Below, in pieces: positions 23,053-36,274 of a stretch of DNA of 64,000 nt. Numbering within the stretch: position 1 is the first letter of the stretch; each line of letters begins with the position of its first letter. The notes under the pieces are model-generated. The model saw nothing but the letters and a program-made list of their open reading frames with translations, was not told the origin of the DNA and ran no database searches. The position numbers and the translations under genes were made by a program. This stretch comes from Tolypeutes matacus. Its lineage: Eukaryota > Chordata > Mammalia > Cingulata > Chlamyphoridae. The DNA lies in contig JAKSZT010053769.1 of NCBI GenBank assembly GCA_026826555.1, forward strand, positions 7,501,193 through 7,565,192. Reading direction: 5' to 3'.

Positions 23053-25860
23053 TCCATCAATGGAACAACTTCCAGTGGACCAAGATAGTGACATAAGATG
23101 TTCCATGGTACCACCCCTCCCTAGCACAGTGTGGAGCCAGTCTGCACTCCTGTATTGAGTCCCAGCCCTGATCCAGAGAGAGCAAAGTAGCTCCTATGTT
23201 CATACTTGGATGCCTGTATGTCAGTGCCAACCTATCTGATAGAAAACTCAAAGAGTGAATTAGGAAACTTGTCTTAAGGCTCACTCTCCCAGAATTTATC
23301 TGCAAGCAGAGCAGCAGCTTACAGACTGCTAAAGAAGTGAAAGAAGTAATTAAATCGAAATGTCCTGAGGCAAAGGATTACCCGCATTAAGTCATATAAT
23401 AGAGCACCCAAGAGGGGTGAAAGTCTATTTCAAATGGAGTAGAAGGGACACGTGAATTCCTATAAACTAGAAATTCCTAAGACCATGGGCAAATATAAGC
23501 CCAGGACAAGAAGCAGACTCCATGTAGGCTCAGATAGAACAGAGAGGACCCTGAATTTTCCACTGGCCTTGGGCTAATCTTCTTGATAGGAGGGCTAAGC
23601 TCTGAAGGAGACCACCAGCCAAAATAGAGCCAATTTGTAAAGACAGTGAAAGGTGATTTTGCTTTGGGTTGTTTGTTTTTGAAAGCTCTTGGCATTCAGG
23701 GAAATCTCTGTCATAACATTAGCTGAATACAAACTTAAGGAGCAGACAGCTCTGGAACTAAATCCAAGAGTTAACACTTTAAAATATTAAAACATACAGT
23801 GTGCAACAAAAAATTATAAGATAAAGTAACAGGAAATGATGGACCATGCAAAGGAACAAGATAAAAATCTGGAACCATCAATGAAAAGGAACAGACTTTG
23901 GACCTACCAGACAAAGACTTTTAAAAAATGATCCTTAATATGCTCAAGGAGATAAATGAAAACACGGATAAAGACCTAAATGATATGAGGAAAGCAATGA
24001 ATGAACAATATGAGAAAATCAATAAAGGAATAGAAATTTATAAAGGAACCAAACAGAACTACTGCAGTTGAAGACCACAATAACTGAAATGAAGAAGGCC
24101 AAGGAGGGTTTCAAGAGCAGAAAGGAGCTGTCAGAAGAAAGATTCAGTGGTCTCATACGCAAGACAATTGAAATGATTCTGGCTAAAAGAGCAGAAAGAA
24201 AAAAGAAAAGAAAAAGTGAACAGAACCTGAGAGACCTGTGGGACACCATCAAGCATACTAATATATGCATTATTGAGTCCCAAAAGTTGAAGAAAGAGAA
24301 AAATGGGCAGAAGGAATATTCAAAGAAATAATGGCAGAAACCATCCCATATTTAAAGCAAGACATGAACATGCACATTCAAGAAGCCCAAGTAACCCCAT
24401 ATAGGATAAACTCAAAGAGAACAATGGCCAGACACATAGTAATCAAACTATCCATTTCCAAGGATAAGTGGAGAGTTCTGAAAGCTGCAGGAGAAAAGCA
24501 ACAAATTATATACAAGGGAATCCCAATAAATTAAGTGCCAATTTTGCATCAGAAACCATAGAGGCAAGAAGGCAGTGGTATGAAATATTTAAAATGCTGA
24601 AAGAAAACAATTGCCAAATAAGAATTTTTTTTCTGGCAAGACTTTATTTAAAAAATAGGGGAAAGATGAAGACATTCCTAGGTAAACAAAAGCTGATAAA
24701 TTTCATCACCACTAGACCTACCTACAAGTTTCTAAAGGGCATTCTGTGGACTGAATGGAAAGGACACTAGCCAGTGGGTTGAAGTGGCATAAAGAAGAGC
24801 TCTGGTAAAGGTAGACATATGGTAATTATTCTATTATACATTATTATTGCATTGCATTGTGTTTTGTGGTATGTAACTCTACTTTTTACTTCTTACAAGT
24901 TTTAAAATGCAAATACACAAAAACAATGATAAATCTATGGTTCTGGACATACAATGTATAAAGATATAATTTGAAACAAGTACAACAAAGAGGTGGAAGG
25001 ATGAAGGAAAAGTGTATGTGTATGCTATTGAAGTTAAGATGGTATCAAATCAAAATGTGATTGTTATAAATTTAGGATGTTAAATTTTAGCCCCATAGTA
25101 ACCACAAAGAATATATAAGAAATATATTTACAGAAGGAAATGAGAAGGGATCTGAAATGGTACAATATAAATTCTATCAGTGTCCCTATCGTAAGCTTTT
25201 TAAAAGACCATATTTTTTCCTAAAAATTTCTTCTGGCATTCAATCACCAATATGAGCATCCCAACTAAATTTAACCAAAGAGACCTAAACCAAATACAAA
25301 TGACATGCAGCTATGGAAAAGAGACAAGAAATAAAGAAGGCCTTTAGAATTGTGTTAGATATCCTATATAAAAGTGAGATGATACAAAATCTATGGGAGG
25401 AAATAGAAACATTTTTTAAATACATTTTAAACAATGAAGTGAAATGAAAAAAAAAGTTTACTGCAAAGGGAAGAAGATAAGAAGAGAGAATAAAGTGAAA
25501 ATACTTTTAATATTTTTAAATCATTGTTAATAAAATAAGAAATATAGTTAGTAGTAATATATTGACAAGGTTCTTTCATCATTTGTAACAAATGTTCCAC
25601 AACAATGCAAGGTGGTGTAGGGGGGTGATATATGGGAACTCTGTATGTTATACATGTTTCTTTTGTAAATTAACAACTTTTAACTATACACTTATTGCTT
25701 ATATATGTTCATGTGTGAATGATATATTTCCATAAAAATTTTTAAACGGTGTGGAAGAGGAAAGGGGTAGGATATATGGGAATCCCCTATATTTTCAATG
25801 TAACATTTATGTGATCTAAAGCTTCTTTAAAAATAAAGAAAAAAATTAAATGAAAAAAAA
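23053..25860 (+). mobile_element. HAL1 (half-LINE-1), near full length, with decayed ORF1
   Basis: HAL1 elements are L1 derivatives that keep ORF1 and lack ORF2. A 5'UTR-like part leads to AACAAAAAATTATAAGATAA near 23805. Pieces of the ORF1 protein follow: a Lys/Glu-rich coiled-coil (24068-24331, ending in the RRM start DTIKHTNICIIES), an RRM part (24331-24534, NMHIQEAQVTPYRINSK) and the C-terminal domain (24468-24770, ETIEARRQWYEIFKMLKEN). They lie in different frames, so it is dead. The 3'UTR is HAL1-like (CATACAATGTATAAAGATAT, AAATTTAGGATGTTAAATTT). Two related L1-type 3' ends follow at 25612-25745 and 25752-25850. No reverse transcriptase is present. Confidence 0.75.
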
Positions 25861-25954
25861 TCAAATAAGACAATAGAGAGGTAGATAGAAACTGAGAATG
25901 ACAGAAATCTGGCAGAAGTAGGAGATTGTCTAGTGTAGACTGACTTCAACCCAC

Positions 25955-26195
25955 AGGAATTTATAATAGCTAACAATGACCAAGCACATTCTCTTCTAGG
26001 CCACTGTTCTAAGTCCTCTAACTCTCACTGCAATCTTGTCATGTCCATATTGCAGTTGGAAGAAACAGAAATACACAGAGATCAAGGAACTTAACCAAAA
26101 TCATACCATTAGGAAGCAAAGGAGCCAGGATCAAACCCCAAGATTCTTACTTCTGAGTCCACACTTTCAACAACTACACGCAGAGACCTGTGGGA
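25955..26195 (-). mobile_element. MIR SINE
   Basis: TAACAATGACCAAGCACATT, CTCTCACTGCAATCTTGTCA, GAAACAGAAATACACAGAGA and GAAGCAAAGGAGCCAGGATC follow the MIR complement. Confidence 0.65.
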
Positions 26196-26199
26196 AACG

Positions 26200-28475
26200 T
26201 CTTTGGAGGCCCTAATGTAGAAGGTACTGAGAACTTCTGAGGAAATCACTACAGGAACTTCCACCGAGTCACCAGAGCTATCGTTATATCCATAATGGGT
26301 TCCAGTTCAATAAAGCCTACCTGCCTGACTGCTCTGGTTGTTTTCATTTTTCTTCTTTACTTCCTCATGCTGCCTCTCCATAACCCCTTTTAATCTAAAA
26401 GCATCTTTGATCCTTATAAGCTAAAATGGAATTAATAACAGATTATTTTGCATTTTCCCATATGTATAAGATGAGGCACTAATCAAAAACCTTCCAGAGG
26501 ATTCTGGAAACATTCGACATGAAAGTAGGCCCCAAAATGTAAAGCGCTTACTAACTTGTACTAAGTAATTAAAAATTAAGAATAATTATTATATTAATCA
26601 ACAAAATCAACAAAACAGTAGTCAGGGTTTTATGAATTTGTGACTGTGTTCAGGATGCAGTACCATAAACAAGGTAGCATCGTGTTAAAAAGGATGGGCA
26701 AAATAATAAAGTAAATGAACAGGAACATGCCAAAAATGGAAGCTCAGCCTATTATACTTAAATCCACTTAAAGAGCTATTAAAATATTATGTGGAAATGA
26801 AAAAGAGTCACATGAAGGAAACAAAAATGACAGAGGATTGGTTTGAGGAAAATGTTTTAGGAATTTGGATTCTTTTGTTTAAAAGAAAAGGAAAGAATGA
26901 ATATGTAAGAATTATACTTAGGAAATCTAAAAAAAAGTAAGTCTTAAAAAACCTATGCAATTCTATAATATAGACAAGATTGAATAAAGTATGAAACATC
27001 CCTCTTTAGAATAGTATGAAGTCCCTAAAGATGATCTTTATGAGTATGTAATAGCACGGAATATGTTCATGACACTATGGTAAGATGAAAAAAGTTTAAG
27101 ACATGGTACAAAACAATTGCAATCATGTTTACTAATTATTAAAATTTACTATTTAATAGAAAACAAAGCTACAAATTAATAAAGAATGATTACAACCATA
27201 TTTCATTAAAACTGATAAAAAGAAAGAAGACTGGGATGAAATATTTGAAAATAGTCCCAATTGCTTGTTTTTTAAGATTTTTGGTAATGATTTTCTTTGT
27301 TCCTTTTCTTTATTTTCCTATTTTGATGAGCATAAGTTATTTTATTATAAAAATTATTATTTTACTTAGAAGGAACAATAGTGATTTAATTATAACTAGG
27401 TTTTTAAAAAGATACATTTAAAGAAAACCAGGATGAAGAGGAAACCACAAAGAGAATTTAAAACTTGAGAGTAACTCTAATAAGAATTAATATTTAATTG
27501 CACTCCCTTGATTCCAACAATCCTTTCACCGTATAGGACCAGCAATCTATCAGTCCCACCACTTTTCACAGTCCCTTGCCTGCCACTCTCCGCCCCCAAG
27601 ACTTCTGTTTCTCTTTTCACATCTTCAAGTCCAAGGATAGTCATTATAATTGCCTTCGTGCATTTCCCCTTTACCAGTTTCTCCTACTAGCTGGCAAAAC
27701 CTTAACCTTGGTACAATGCAACTCCCACACACTTATATTAATCTCGAGAGCTGCTTGTAGCTGAAGAAAAGCACACAATCCTACTGACCAGACTTGTTTT
27801 AAAGTTGGGATCACTTCCTCCAGAGAGGCTCTTAATGCTTCCAGGCAATCTTACTGCCACATCCAATCTCCCTTCCCCCAGACACATATTTCCTATCTTT
27901 CAATCCTTGTCAAATCCAACACGTTTCTCTCTTCTCATTTTTAGCTGATGACCTTGTTCGGTAGTTTATTGATGGGGGAATTACGTTATCAGAGAAAATT
28001 CCACATTTTCCTGACATCACATCCTTTGAATTACTTATATTTGGACTCACACATGTGCATTTCTTTCCCATTACCGTGGATGAACTCTGCAATGCCAGCC
28101 AAGTCCAGCACTTCCCAGTGTGTACAGCTGATGCCATTCCTTCTCACCTACACAAGAAAAGCTCTAAAAACTCGCCTCTGTCAACCCTGCATCCTAAGTA
28201 TATTCATCCTTACTGAATCTTTTCCATAGCATAAAAACATGCTATTTTCCACATCTTAAAAAATGTCCAACAAACTTTTCTAGACCCTACTTGCTCCTTC
28301 AGCTTCTACTTCATGCTCTTTCCCCTCCTTTAACAGAAAAACAAAAACCAAAAAGCCTTCGCTACTTTTCCCCAAATATTTCCCTTCCTCTCTCTCTCTC
28401 TCTCTCAAACCCCCTCCAATGAGCTCTTCACACTGTCCCTCCACCAAAACCCTGGCCTCCTCTGCCTACCCCAGT
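26200..28475. other. Non-coding stretch, no confident feature
   Basis: 26760-27460 is AT-rich and could be a very old L1 tail. 27490-28475 is pyrimidine-rich with a (CT)n run at 28388-28407 and may be the far 5' part of the following LINE-2. Small overlapping frames have no recognisable protein. Confidence 0.35.
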
Positions 28476-28479
28476 GCCA

Positions 28480-29148
28480 AATTCACTGGTAAATTCTCGT
28501 TCCTCATCTTACTTGACCTGTAAACATCATGCAATACAACTTATCACTATCCCTCCTTGAAACAGATCATATCACACAGATCCTATCATCGTCTGTTCAA
28601 AATCCTCCAATGGCTAATCCAAATGAAAGCCCAAGAAAGCCATGTGCTCTGTCTGGCCCATGCTATAACATGCAGCCCCACCATGTCTCTGACCTCACCC
28701 ACATCTCACTCAAGCCACACTGGCCTTTCCTGGTATCCTTTGAACACTGGACACCTTACTGCCTCAGAGCCTTTAGGATTGCTGTTTTCTCTGTTTCAAA
28801 CCGTCTTTCCCCAGGTATCTAAATGGCTGACTTCCTTGCCAGCTTCACATACTTACTAAACTGTCACCTCATTCATGAGGCTTTCCTGTTTGAAAAGTAA
28901 TAACTCTCAATACACACTCCTTGTTGTACTTCTCTCCCTTATTTTTCTCCATATCATTTACCACACCTAATATGCTATATATCCAACTAATTCATTTTGG
29001 TATGTTCTATGTACCCTCCCCACGCTGCAAGCACCATAAGGGTGAAGAATTATTTCTTTGTCTGTTTTGCTCACTCTTGTATTCCCCAGAACCTAGAACA
29101 GTTTTTGGCACATAGTAGATACTCAATAAATAATTGTAGAGTGAATGT
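28480..29148 (+). mobile_element. LINE-2 3' part
   Basis: L2 landmarks in order: TGTTCAAAATCCTCCAATGG, AAGCCACACTGGCCTTTCCT, ACTGTCACCTCATTCATGAG, and the 3' terminus CATAGTAGATACTCAATAAA. No open reading frame remains; frames here are remnants. Confidence 0.8.
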
Positions 29149-29149
29149 T

Positions 29150-31435
29150 GACCGAACTTCATTTCCTCTGAAAATTGAGAAAGAAATGAGCTGAATTAAC
29201 AGGCCTAAAGTCATGTGCATCAAATAAGCAGAATTCTAGCATATTTTCTGGCATACTTTACACGAATTTATCCCATAGAGTTTCCAAGATTCTGCAGGGA
29301 ATAGTCAATTTAAGAGTACAGTGTTTCTCAATCTGGAATAATATATAGATTCTTTTCAAAGGAAAAAAGTAATTATAATGGACTTCCATTCTGGTCTTAA
29401 ATTTTAAAAAGGATTTTAATGTACTTGATCAGTAAAATATTTATAAATTGCAAGCACTTATGGCATTTTGCAATAGAAAATAAAAGCAAAATTACTAATT
29501 AATAGAAATCAAAGCTACAAATTAATAAATTTTCAAAATAACCACATTAATTTAATGTCATAGATGATGCTGCTTAGCTGAAACTGAATTGCTACTTGGA
29601 TATGAATATGGCATGACTGCAGCTCACAGATTCCTTTGAACTCAATGCCCTTACCAAGTCCGTGTATTGACTCAATTTTCCCACATATTTCTATATTAAA
29701 ACCTCCACAGTGCCTTTACAAGACTCAAATGCATTATTCTTGCATTGTCTGACCTAGTCTTATTTTTTCACTCTGAAATGGCACTTCTTGGTTTCTTCTC
29801 CATCATAAATACCTGCACATAGTAAAAAAAAATATGGCAAATTGGGGTAACAGTATGACCAGCAAGGATAATCCAGAATACATTACATCAAAAAAATATC
29901 AAAACTTTAAAAAATCTTATAGAAAATATGTAGCCTCCCAAGACTATATTCTTTAACTCCAGTTTGAATAATACTATATTAGAGGATGTAAGTGTTTCAT
30001 TGCAAATGAGGAAACTTGATAATCACAAATACTTTGACTTTCCTAAATTATCTTCAGATTTCAACATTTGAGAGCTGGAAAACTTCTATATTCTTCTAAT
30101 GCTATGTTCTTAGATCCCATTCTATGAAGATTTGTATAGCCCACCCTTGATCTAGTTTGATTATCGAGTATTTGTCCTCCACGCTCATGAAGACAGACAA
30201 TAGCATGAAACAGTATTCTAAATCAGCTCCGATGTTCTGGGGTGCCAACTTCAATACATAAACTCTTAGCCAGACCAAGTCCAGTATTTTGTATTCCACA
30301 GGCACTTAATATTAAAAGAGAGATGTCTTTGGGTATGGAATGAGTATAAATAAGTGGCATTCTAAAGATAGAAAGAAAATTACCAAATCTGACAAGAGAA
30401 GCTGATCATTCCAGCCGCCAGGCATAAGGTGGGAAAAAATAAACCAGGACCATTTTATATGCTTGTTCATTATATGTATATCACATCATTTCTGTCTGCT
30501 GACTATCACATATAATTACAATGAAGACAAAATGAATGTTTAATTTTGAACAGTTTTCCTCTTAGCTTTCTTATTCAAAACATTTCAATGCTAATATTTT
30601 AATTATTTTATATTTGCACAATATTTAATAGCTACAAATTATCTAATAAATGGTTATTGGATGTAGGCATTAAACAAAATTTTTTCCATGACATGAATTT
30701 TTCAGAACTGACAAATGAACATAAGAGCTAAGGCATAACAAATAAAGACCCTCTTTGTTGATTCTTTTGTTCAAAAAGGAATTAATTGGCAGTGCCTTTT
30801 TCCATTCCCACAGGCTGCATGGATAATTCTAAAGCATGAAAATTCTGGAGTAGCTTGTGGCTTCAAAATTGCAACAAAGCCAAAATCTAATAGTTAGCTT
30901 TTGACAAACCAAGAAAAATGGATGGGTTTTCATGACAAATTCTTTTCCTGACAACAGCCCACTCTTCTTTTTAAGAGCCTGCCTGTGGAGTGTTAATGAC
31001 CACATGAGCTGTGGGCCTATTCCTGTGACTTCTGCTGTTACAATATTCAGTTTAACAACTGACAAGAAAAATGAGTATTATTTCCAGGAATGTTTACTTT
31101 CAGTTTTGTGAAAATACAGTCTTTCCTTGCAAAACACAACTGGTGCTATATACACAGAGCCTATAAACTAGGGGTTGATGCTAAAAACACAGAAAACAAA
31201 GCACACTATTTTATGAATGGCTTGCTCATAAAGAACCATCTTTCTTCCCACCAGCTGCACTAAGCTGAGCCATTTCTTCCTCAGTGGACATTTTACCCAC
31301 ACCTGCAGACAAGTAACCGTAGTGTAGCACCTACTGTAGCACTTAGTGCTCTTAAGGAAAACAGAAACCACACGGGGGGTTTCAAGCAGCGTGGACTAGT
31401 TGCAAAAGTGTTTGGAAGGCTGAAAGAGAGAAAAC
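29150..31435. other. Non-coding stretch, nothing recognised
   Basis: AT-rich, without a gene or repeat I can name. Minus-strand frames at 30102-30305 and 30829-31065 show no motif. Confidence 0.35.
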
Positions 31436-32325
31436 ACAGAATGTGAACTAACCCAGATATTAATACATGCAGAAAGCAGCCACTAGCCCCCGGGACAGAG
31501 GAACAAAAGAGAGGAGGAAGTGGTAGAACCCAGGAGCCCGCTTGCTGATGTACTTGGCAGGTGCTGGGATGGCCAAGAGGGTGCCACTTGACAGGAGCGG
31601 GCATGTCTAAAATGGTACCAAGTGTTGGTGCTGGAACCAAGGAAGAGTTTACATGCCATGGATACTGAAACTGCCAAGATGCTGGAGTTCATAGCTAAAT
31701 TCTGCTGTGAAGGGAGGCCCTGAACCTGAAATAGGAAAGGAGTCACTTTTCCCCTTCTTACTTTTCCAGTCTCTTGCCAAGCCTCCCATTGACAGGACCT
31801 AACTGGAATCCTGCTAGCAAGAAAAACATGGAAAAGTAGTCTATGGAGTACCAGAACTCTACAATGCATGGAAGAGCACAGAAGGGCAGAAATGTAGACA
31901 GAAAGCAGACAGGCAAATGGTTGTTGAATCTATTATCTTCTATACCAGTTTTTCTCTAGTATTTATTTAACATGAGGACAGCCAAATTTGCTGTTGGGAA
32001 TTCGGTATCTCCTTCTTCTAATCTTAAGTAAAGGAAAAAAATGATAAGTAAACAAGATGATATAAATCAAAGTCAAGGACATAATATATATAATATATAT
32101 AAATTAATATCTAACTATAAACTTATGAGTTTAAGCCATTTATTGAAGAAATTCTGTTTTCTCTACTTTAATAAAGGTATATTTAGTAGATTTATGCAAG
32201 TTACAGAATGATATCTATCTTTTCTCACTGTCATGAAACCATGTTAGTTTTCAATTCCAATATATGATATTATTGAACAGATAATGTACACAAAAAATAA
32301 ACAATAAAGGAAAAATTATTAGCCT
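31436..32325. other. Non-coding stretch; G+C-richer block at 31450-31870
   Basis: Two overlapping minus-strand frames (115 and 128 residues) cross a G+C-richer block. They have low-complexity Ser/Leu/Pro-rich translations in different frames. The block ending AACTCTACAATGCATGG may be an old LTR-like repeat, family unknown. Confidence 0.3.
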
Positions 32326-32329
32326 AAAT

Positions 32330-32745
32330 TTGGTCTCTACTTCTTTCACCTCCTCCCATTGAGATTCCCCTTCAATTTGAACTGCCTTTAGAGACTTGCA
32401 TGACTAATAGAATGCAGGAGAAGTGACATTCTGGGATTTCCAGTTCTAGATCAAAAAAAGCCTTGCCCCTTCTTTGAAAACTGCTGCTATGTCAGAACTC
32501 CAGCTGCCCTGAGATCAAATATAACAGTTCTGGTCTACAGCCCCAGCTGAGTCCCGCCTCCTAGTCATCCCTGTAGGGTGCAAGACATAAATGGAAAACC
32601 ATATTGAAACCTCCAGACCAGACCATCTGCAAGCTGAGAGCCATAGTCTACACTACGATGAGCAAAGAATCACCTAGCCAAACCCTACCTAAATCTCTCA
32701 GATACCAAATTATATGATAAAATGGTAGCTTTGAGCCACTGTTTC
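32330..32745 (+). mobile_element. Possible MaLR-type LTR fragment
   Basis: CTTGCATGACTAATAGAATG, CATCTGCAAGCTGAGAGCCA and TAGCTTTGAGCCACTGTTTC recall the middle and end of an old LTR. A T-run follows at 32758-32774. Low certainty. Confidence 0.35.
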
Positions 32746-32749
32746 TTTC

Positions 32750-33165
32750 TTTCTTTCTTTTTTTTTTTTTTTTAATGTAACAATAGATTATGGAACATGT
32801 TCTTTCTAATAAAGAAATGCACACAAAAGCAAATCAACTACTATATATTATATGTAACAAAGTTATGCGAGATAAATTAGCTAAATATCATTAAATCACA
32901 AAATAAGTGCTCACGAAAGCTTCAGGGATGAAGGCATTCTCATATCTTATGGATGAAATGGAAAATTATTACAGTCCTTGAGGGAACATCTTTGACAATG
33001 TGAAGCTATACATCTTGAGGCACTAGGAGGGACCCTAGCAATTAATATTTGTAATTTTGCATTCTTTGTCTCAAAGAGGTCCCCCAACTGGTATAAAACT
33101 CAAGCCTCAAAAAACTAGACTCTGTCCCTGGAGGGACACATTAATAATCATAAAAGTCTTTGGGC
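32750..33165. other. Non-coding stretch, nothing recognised
   Basis: CTTTCTTTC(T)n at its left; otherwise unassigned. Confidence 0.35.
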
Positions 33166-33169
33166 CCTG

Positions 33170-33545
33170 CTCAGTAATCTGTTTTCCAAAAGAAAACAAT
33201 TCCAAAGAAAGGGGAACAGCTATGTTTATAAAACTACTTAACAGAGAATTACATATAGTAGAAAAATAAACTAAAACCAACCTAAATTTCTATAAAAGAT
33301 GAATAGCTAATTTATAAGCTATCAATTTATGATATGATTACAAAGTCTCTAACAACATGGAAAATTGCTTATAATATATCTTAAGTGAAAAAAGCTGAAC
33401 TGGAAAGTTTATACAAACCATGATTACAAATACAAAATGTATATATAACAGATAAAAACTGGAAGGAAATTTGGAGAAGTGAAAACAGTTAAGTTGAGGT
33501 AATGGCGATGAGATACAAGTTTGCCCCCCCCCTTTTTTTTTCCAT
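33170..33545 (+). mobile_element. Old LINE-1 3' end
   Basis: The run from ACAACATGGAAAATTGCTTA through TATATCTTAAGTGAAAAAAG to AACTGGAAGGAAATTTGGAG follows the ORF2 end and 3'UTR of L1ME/L1MC-type elements. It ends in a C9T9 tract (33525-33541). Confidence 0.55.
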
Positions 33546-33935
33546 TTAATTCCTCATCTAATTTGCATCCCATTATAGTCAGTGGTAAGTCACATAAGCT
33601 CTCTCAGAAACCGGCTTCTGAGATTTTCTTAAAGGTTTTCTTAAAGATGCTATAAAATCTGCAGTTAAACTAAAGGAAATTACTGTAATGCCTAAATTTA
33701 GGGAAAGCATGCTGGGTTGTGAAGGGCCACTTCTCACTTCTTTGCAAACTATAAACTGGAGAAATAAACTTGTCATCAGGAAGGTAAATTCAAACATTTT
33801 GGGATGTTTGGCATCTTTCTATTCTGTATTGCACTTCTTGGTGAGAATGGCAAAGTAAACCCATCAGGAGCCAAAACTCAAAGAGCCAACACCTTTCTCC
33901 ATCCCCTTATCTTAGTATTTTTACACAAATAGGTA

Positions 33936-33977
33936 TGTGTGTGTGCAAAAGCATGTGTGCACATGCACACACACACA
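33936..33977. repeat. Nested inverted GT/CA repeat
   Basis: An outer arm of alternating TG ending in GC (33936-33946) is complemented by GCACACACACA at 33965-33975. Inside it GCATGTG (33951-33957) faces CACATGC (33960-33966). Almost entirely alternating purine-pyrimidine. Confidence 0.85.
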
Positions 33978-34039
33978 CCTTCAAGAAGAAGATATGTTTA
34001 AAAAAACATCAGCAATTGTAATAATTGTTCGGATTCTGT

Positions 34040-34232
34040 GATGTGATAGAAGAGAAATAAAAAGATCTGGACCCTGGTTTTGGGTTTATGCTCAGCTGGT
34101 TATATGACCTGCAGGTACTCCTTGCTTGCTGAGAGCCTTCATATCTCCATCTGTAATATGAGGGTTTCTTCACGATGAATCTAATCACAAAGATCCCATC
34201 TCGTGCCACCATTATCTGACTTTTTCTCAGAT
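34040..34232 (+). mobile_element. MIR SINE fragment
   Basis: AGATCTGGACCCTGGTTTTG, GCTGGTTATATGACCTGCAG and ATATCTCCATCTGTAATATG are in MIR order. Confidence 0.6.
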
Positions 34233-34234
34233 GA

Positions 34235-35820
34235 AATGGGGTCCATTTAAAAAGCAGAAAACTTATGAAGCCATACTGCTCTATGTAGCTCTTTCTTTCT
34301 CTCTCTTTTTTCCTCTTAGTATTATAAAATAGAATTTTAGATGGTAAAATTCTAGAAGTGAGAAATAAATAAAATTGGAAATGACAGAAATGAATGAGAA
34401 TGAACTTCTGACACATCACTCCGTGGTGTTAGAAGGCACAGTTTTGCTTTCTTCCTCCAAAGTAGAAAACAATACAAAATGCTGGTGGCCCCCTGCTGTG
34501 TTCTTCCTGTTTGTTTTTTTCTTAGAGAGAAAACACAAGAAAAGACGTTTTAACCTGCCTCCACTGCAGAGGTATGGATAGCCTCACTTAAGCAGGCCTC
34601 ACTCCTTTCACCGTACTCTTAAAAGTTCACACCTGGCTCACTCAGGTTTTGGCTTAAAATCAACTCAAACTCTAGGCCCCTCTGACCGAGGTCCAGTGGA
34701 GGCAGCCATTAAAGCAAGAACATGTCAGGCACTTTATTGTCACAGGAAACATCTTTTTTGCTGTCTTCAAAGCACCAAGGAAAACCTGTCTTTCAGAAAT
34801 TTCCTCATGTTGTGAATTTTAATTGCCCGCCATAGAGTTTCCATGGCAAGCCATGTCCACACTGAAAGGAGATATATTAACTATTCACACCCACATAATT
34901 CTAGTTTTAACCCTATGTAAATTCTAATCAAAAGGCAGCTTGAAAAGTAAAGGATATTCCTCAGCCTCCTAACAAAATTGCCTTTACAGAATGATAGCTT
35001 AACACTATTTCCTTGGCTTTAATTTATGGTAAAGATGAGATGTGGCCATATATGGAATTTCTGTATATCTTTTGTAAGGTACTAATCAATGATCTTACCC
35101 ATTATGGTATTCAGTTTCCTTCATATCAACCCCATATGGTAAATTTTTCTCAGAGTTCAGGGATGGGAAAAGTTTCTTCCTTCTAATCTTAATGAACTAG
35201 CATGTTTGTTCTTATTAAAAACCTAGTCTACCCTCATGCTTTGGGATTTACCTTGGCTACTAGGGATGTTTAGTTTGGGATTTGCGTACTTTGAAGTAAC
35301 GCTCAATATCCTTGGATTCTCGTTGGTTGGTTGAATATAAATAACTCCTCCCCCAACCCCTCCAAACTGTCATTTTTCTATTGGACTTTGCTTATGTTAT
35401 TGTTAATGATTTTCAATTTTATTGTATATGGTTTTGACTTTTTGTACTATGATGTACTTCAAGATGTTTGGAGGAAAGATGGTATATAAATATGTAACAA
35501 TGTTTGTGTGTTTATGTTTGTTGTATATAATCCATAGCATCACTAGTTATCATAGAAAAGCATATCTTTAGAGGTGGAGAGACCTCAACAATAATTTATT
35601 TGAATGATTTTCAAAGATATTTCTATCATGTGTGGAGAATCAATTTCTTCAAATGAAATATTGCCCAAGAATTAAAGAAATACAACAGGGACAAAAAGGC
35701 AAAGATCCTCTGTCTGAAAGATAGGGGGGATAAGAGCCAAGCACCCCCTTTCATTACAATGGGCAGCTCTAGAGTCATTCTTCAGAACTCGTACTTTTCC
35801 ATGGTGTACACTAGAATATC
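34235..35820. other. Non-coding stretch, nothing recognised
   Basis: 34590-34870 is G+C-moderate, repeat-free by eye and could be unique sequence. No gene seen. Confidence 0.35.
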
Positions 35821-35824
35821 ACCA

Positions 35825-35970
35825 ATCAAATTCAGTCATCCTCTTTTATAAATATGGATACTGAGGCATAGAAAAGTTGTGAGCTATCTAAATGCATTTA
35901 GCTGGTTGGTGACCACATCACCAACAGAACACCAATTCCCTGATTTCCAAATCTTTCGCTTTGTCATAAC
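35825..35970 (-). mobile_element. MIR SINE fragment
   Basis: CTCTTTTATAAATATGGATA, CTGAGGCATAGAAAAGTTGT and CCAATTCCCTGATTTCCAAA follow the MIR complement. Confidence 0.6.
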
Positions 35971-36274
35971 AGAATTGTGCATCCCAATATTGGTTTGAAA
36001 AAAAAAATGGTGTTTGAAAAGGGTTGAACAATTGCGAGTTTTTGTTAAGAGTTAAAAAGGGTCTAAGATTTTCTTAAACTGATCAGTACAGCAAACAGCA
36101 TTTTCTCAGGCCCAGCATTACTCTTTCCTCCTCCCAGGCCTATGTCTACTAAGGAGCTGCCTTCTATTCTTTTCAGGTTTGCTTCCAACTGGTCTGGCTC
36201 TTGCTTATTCCCTCTGCAAACTTAAAGGATTTAAATTTCTTTAGCCCCTGTGTACTGAATCAAGTAGCCCTGTC

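Noticed and set aside
31293..31869. Overlapping 115- and 128-residue minus-strand frames
   Set aside because: Different frames of the same G+C-richer block, low-complexity translations, no splice signals or known motif. Likely chance.
34009..34419. 136-residue minus-strand frame
   Set aside because: Lies over a MIR relic; no motif, no conserved feature visible.
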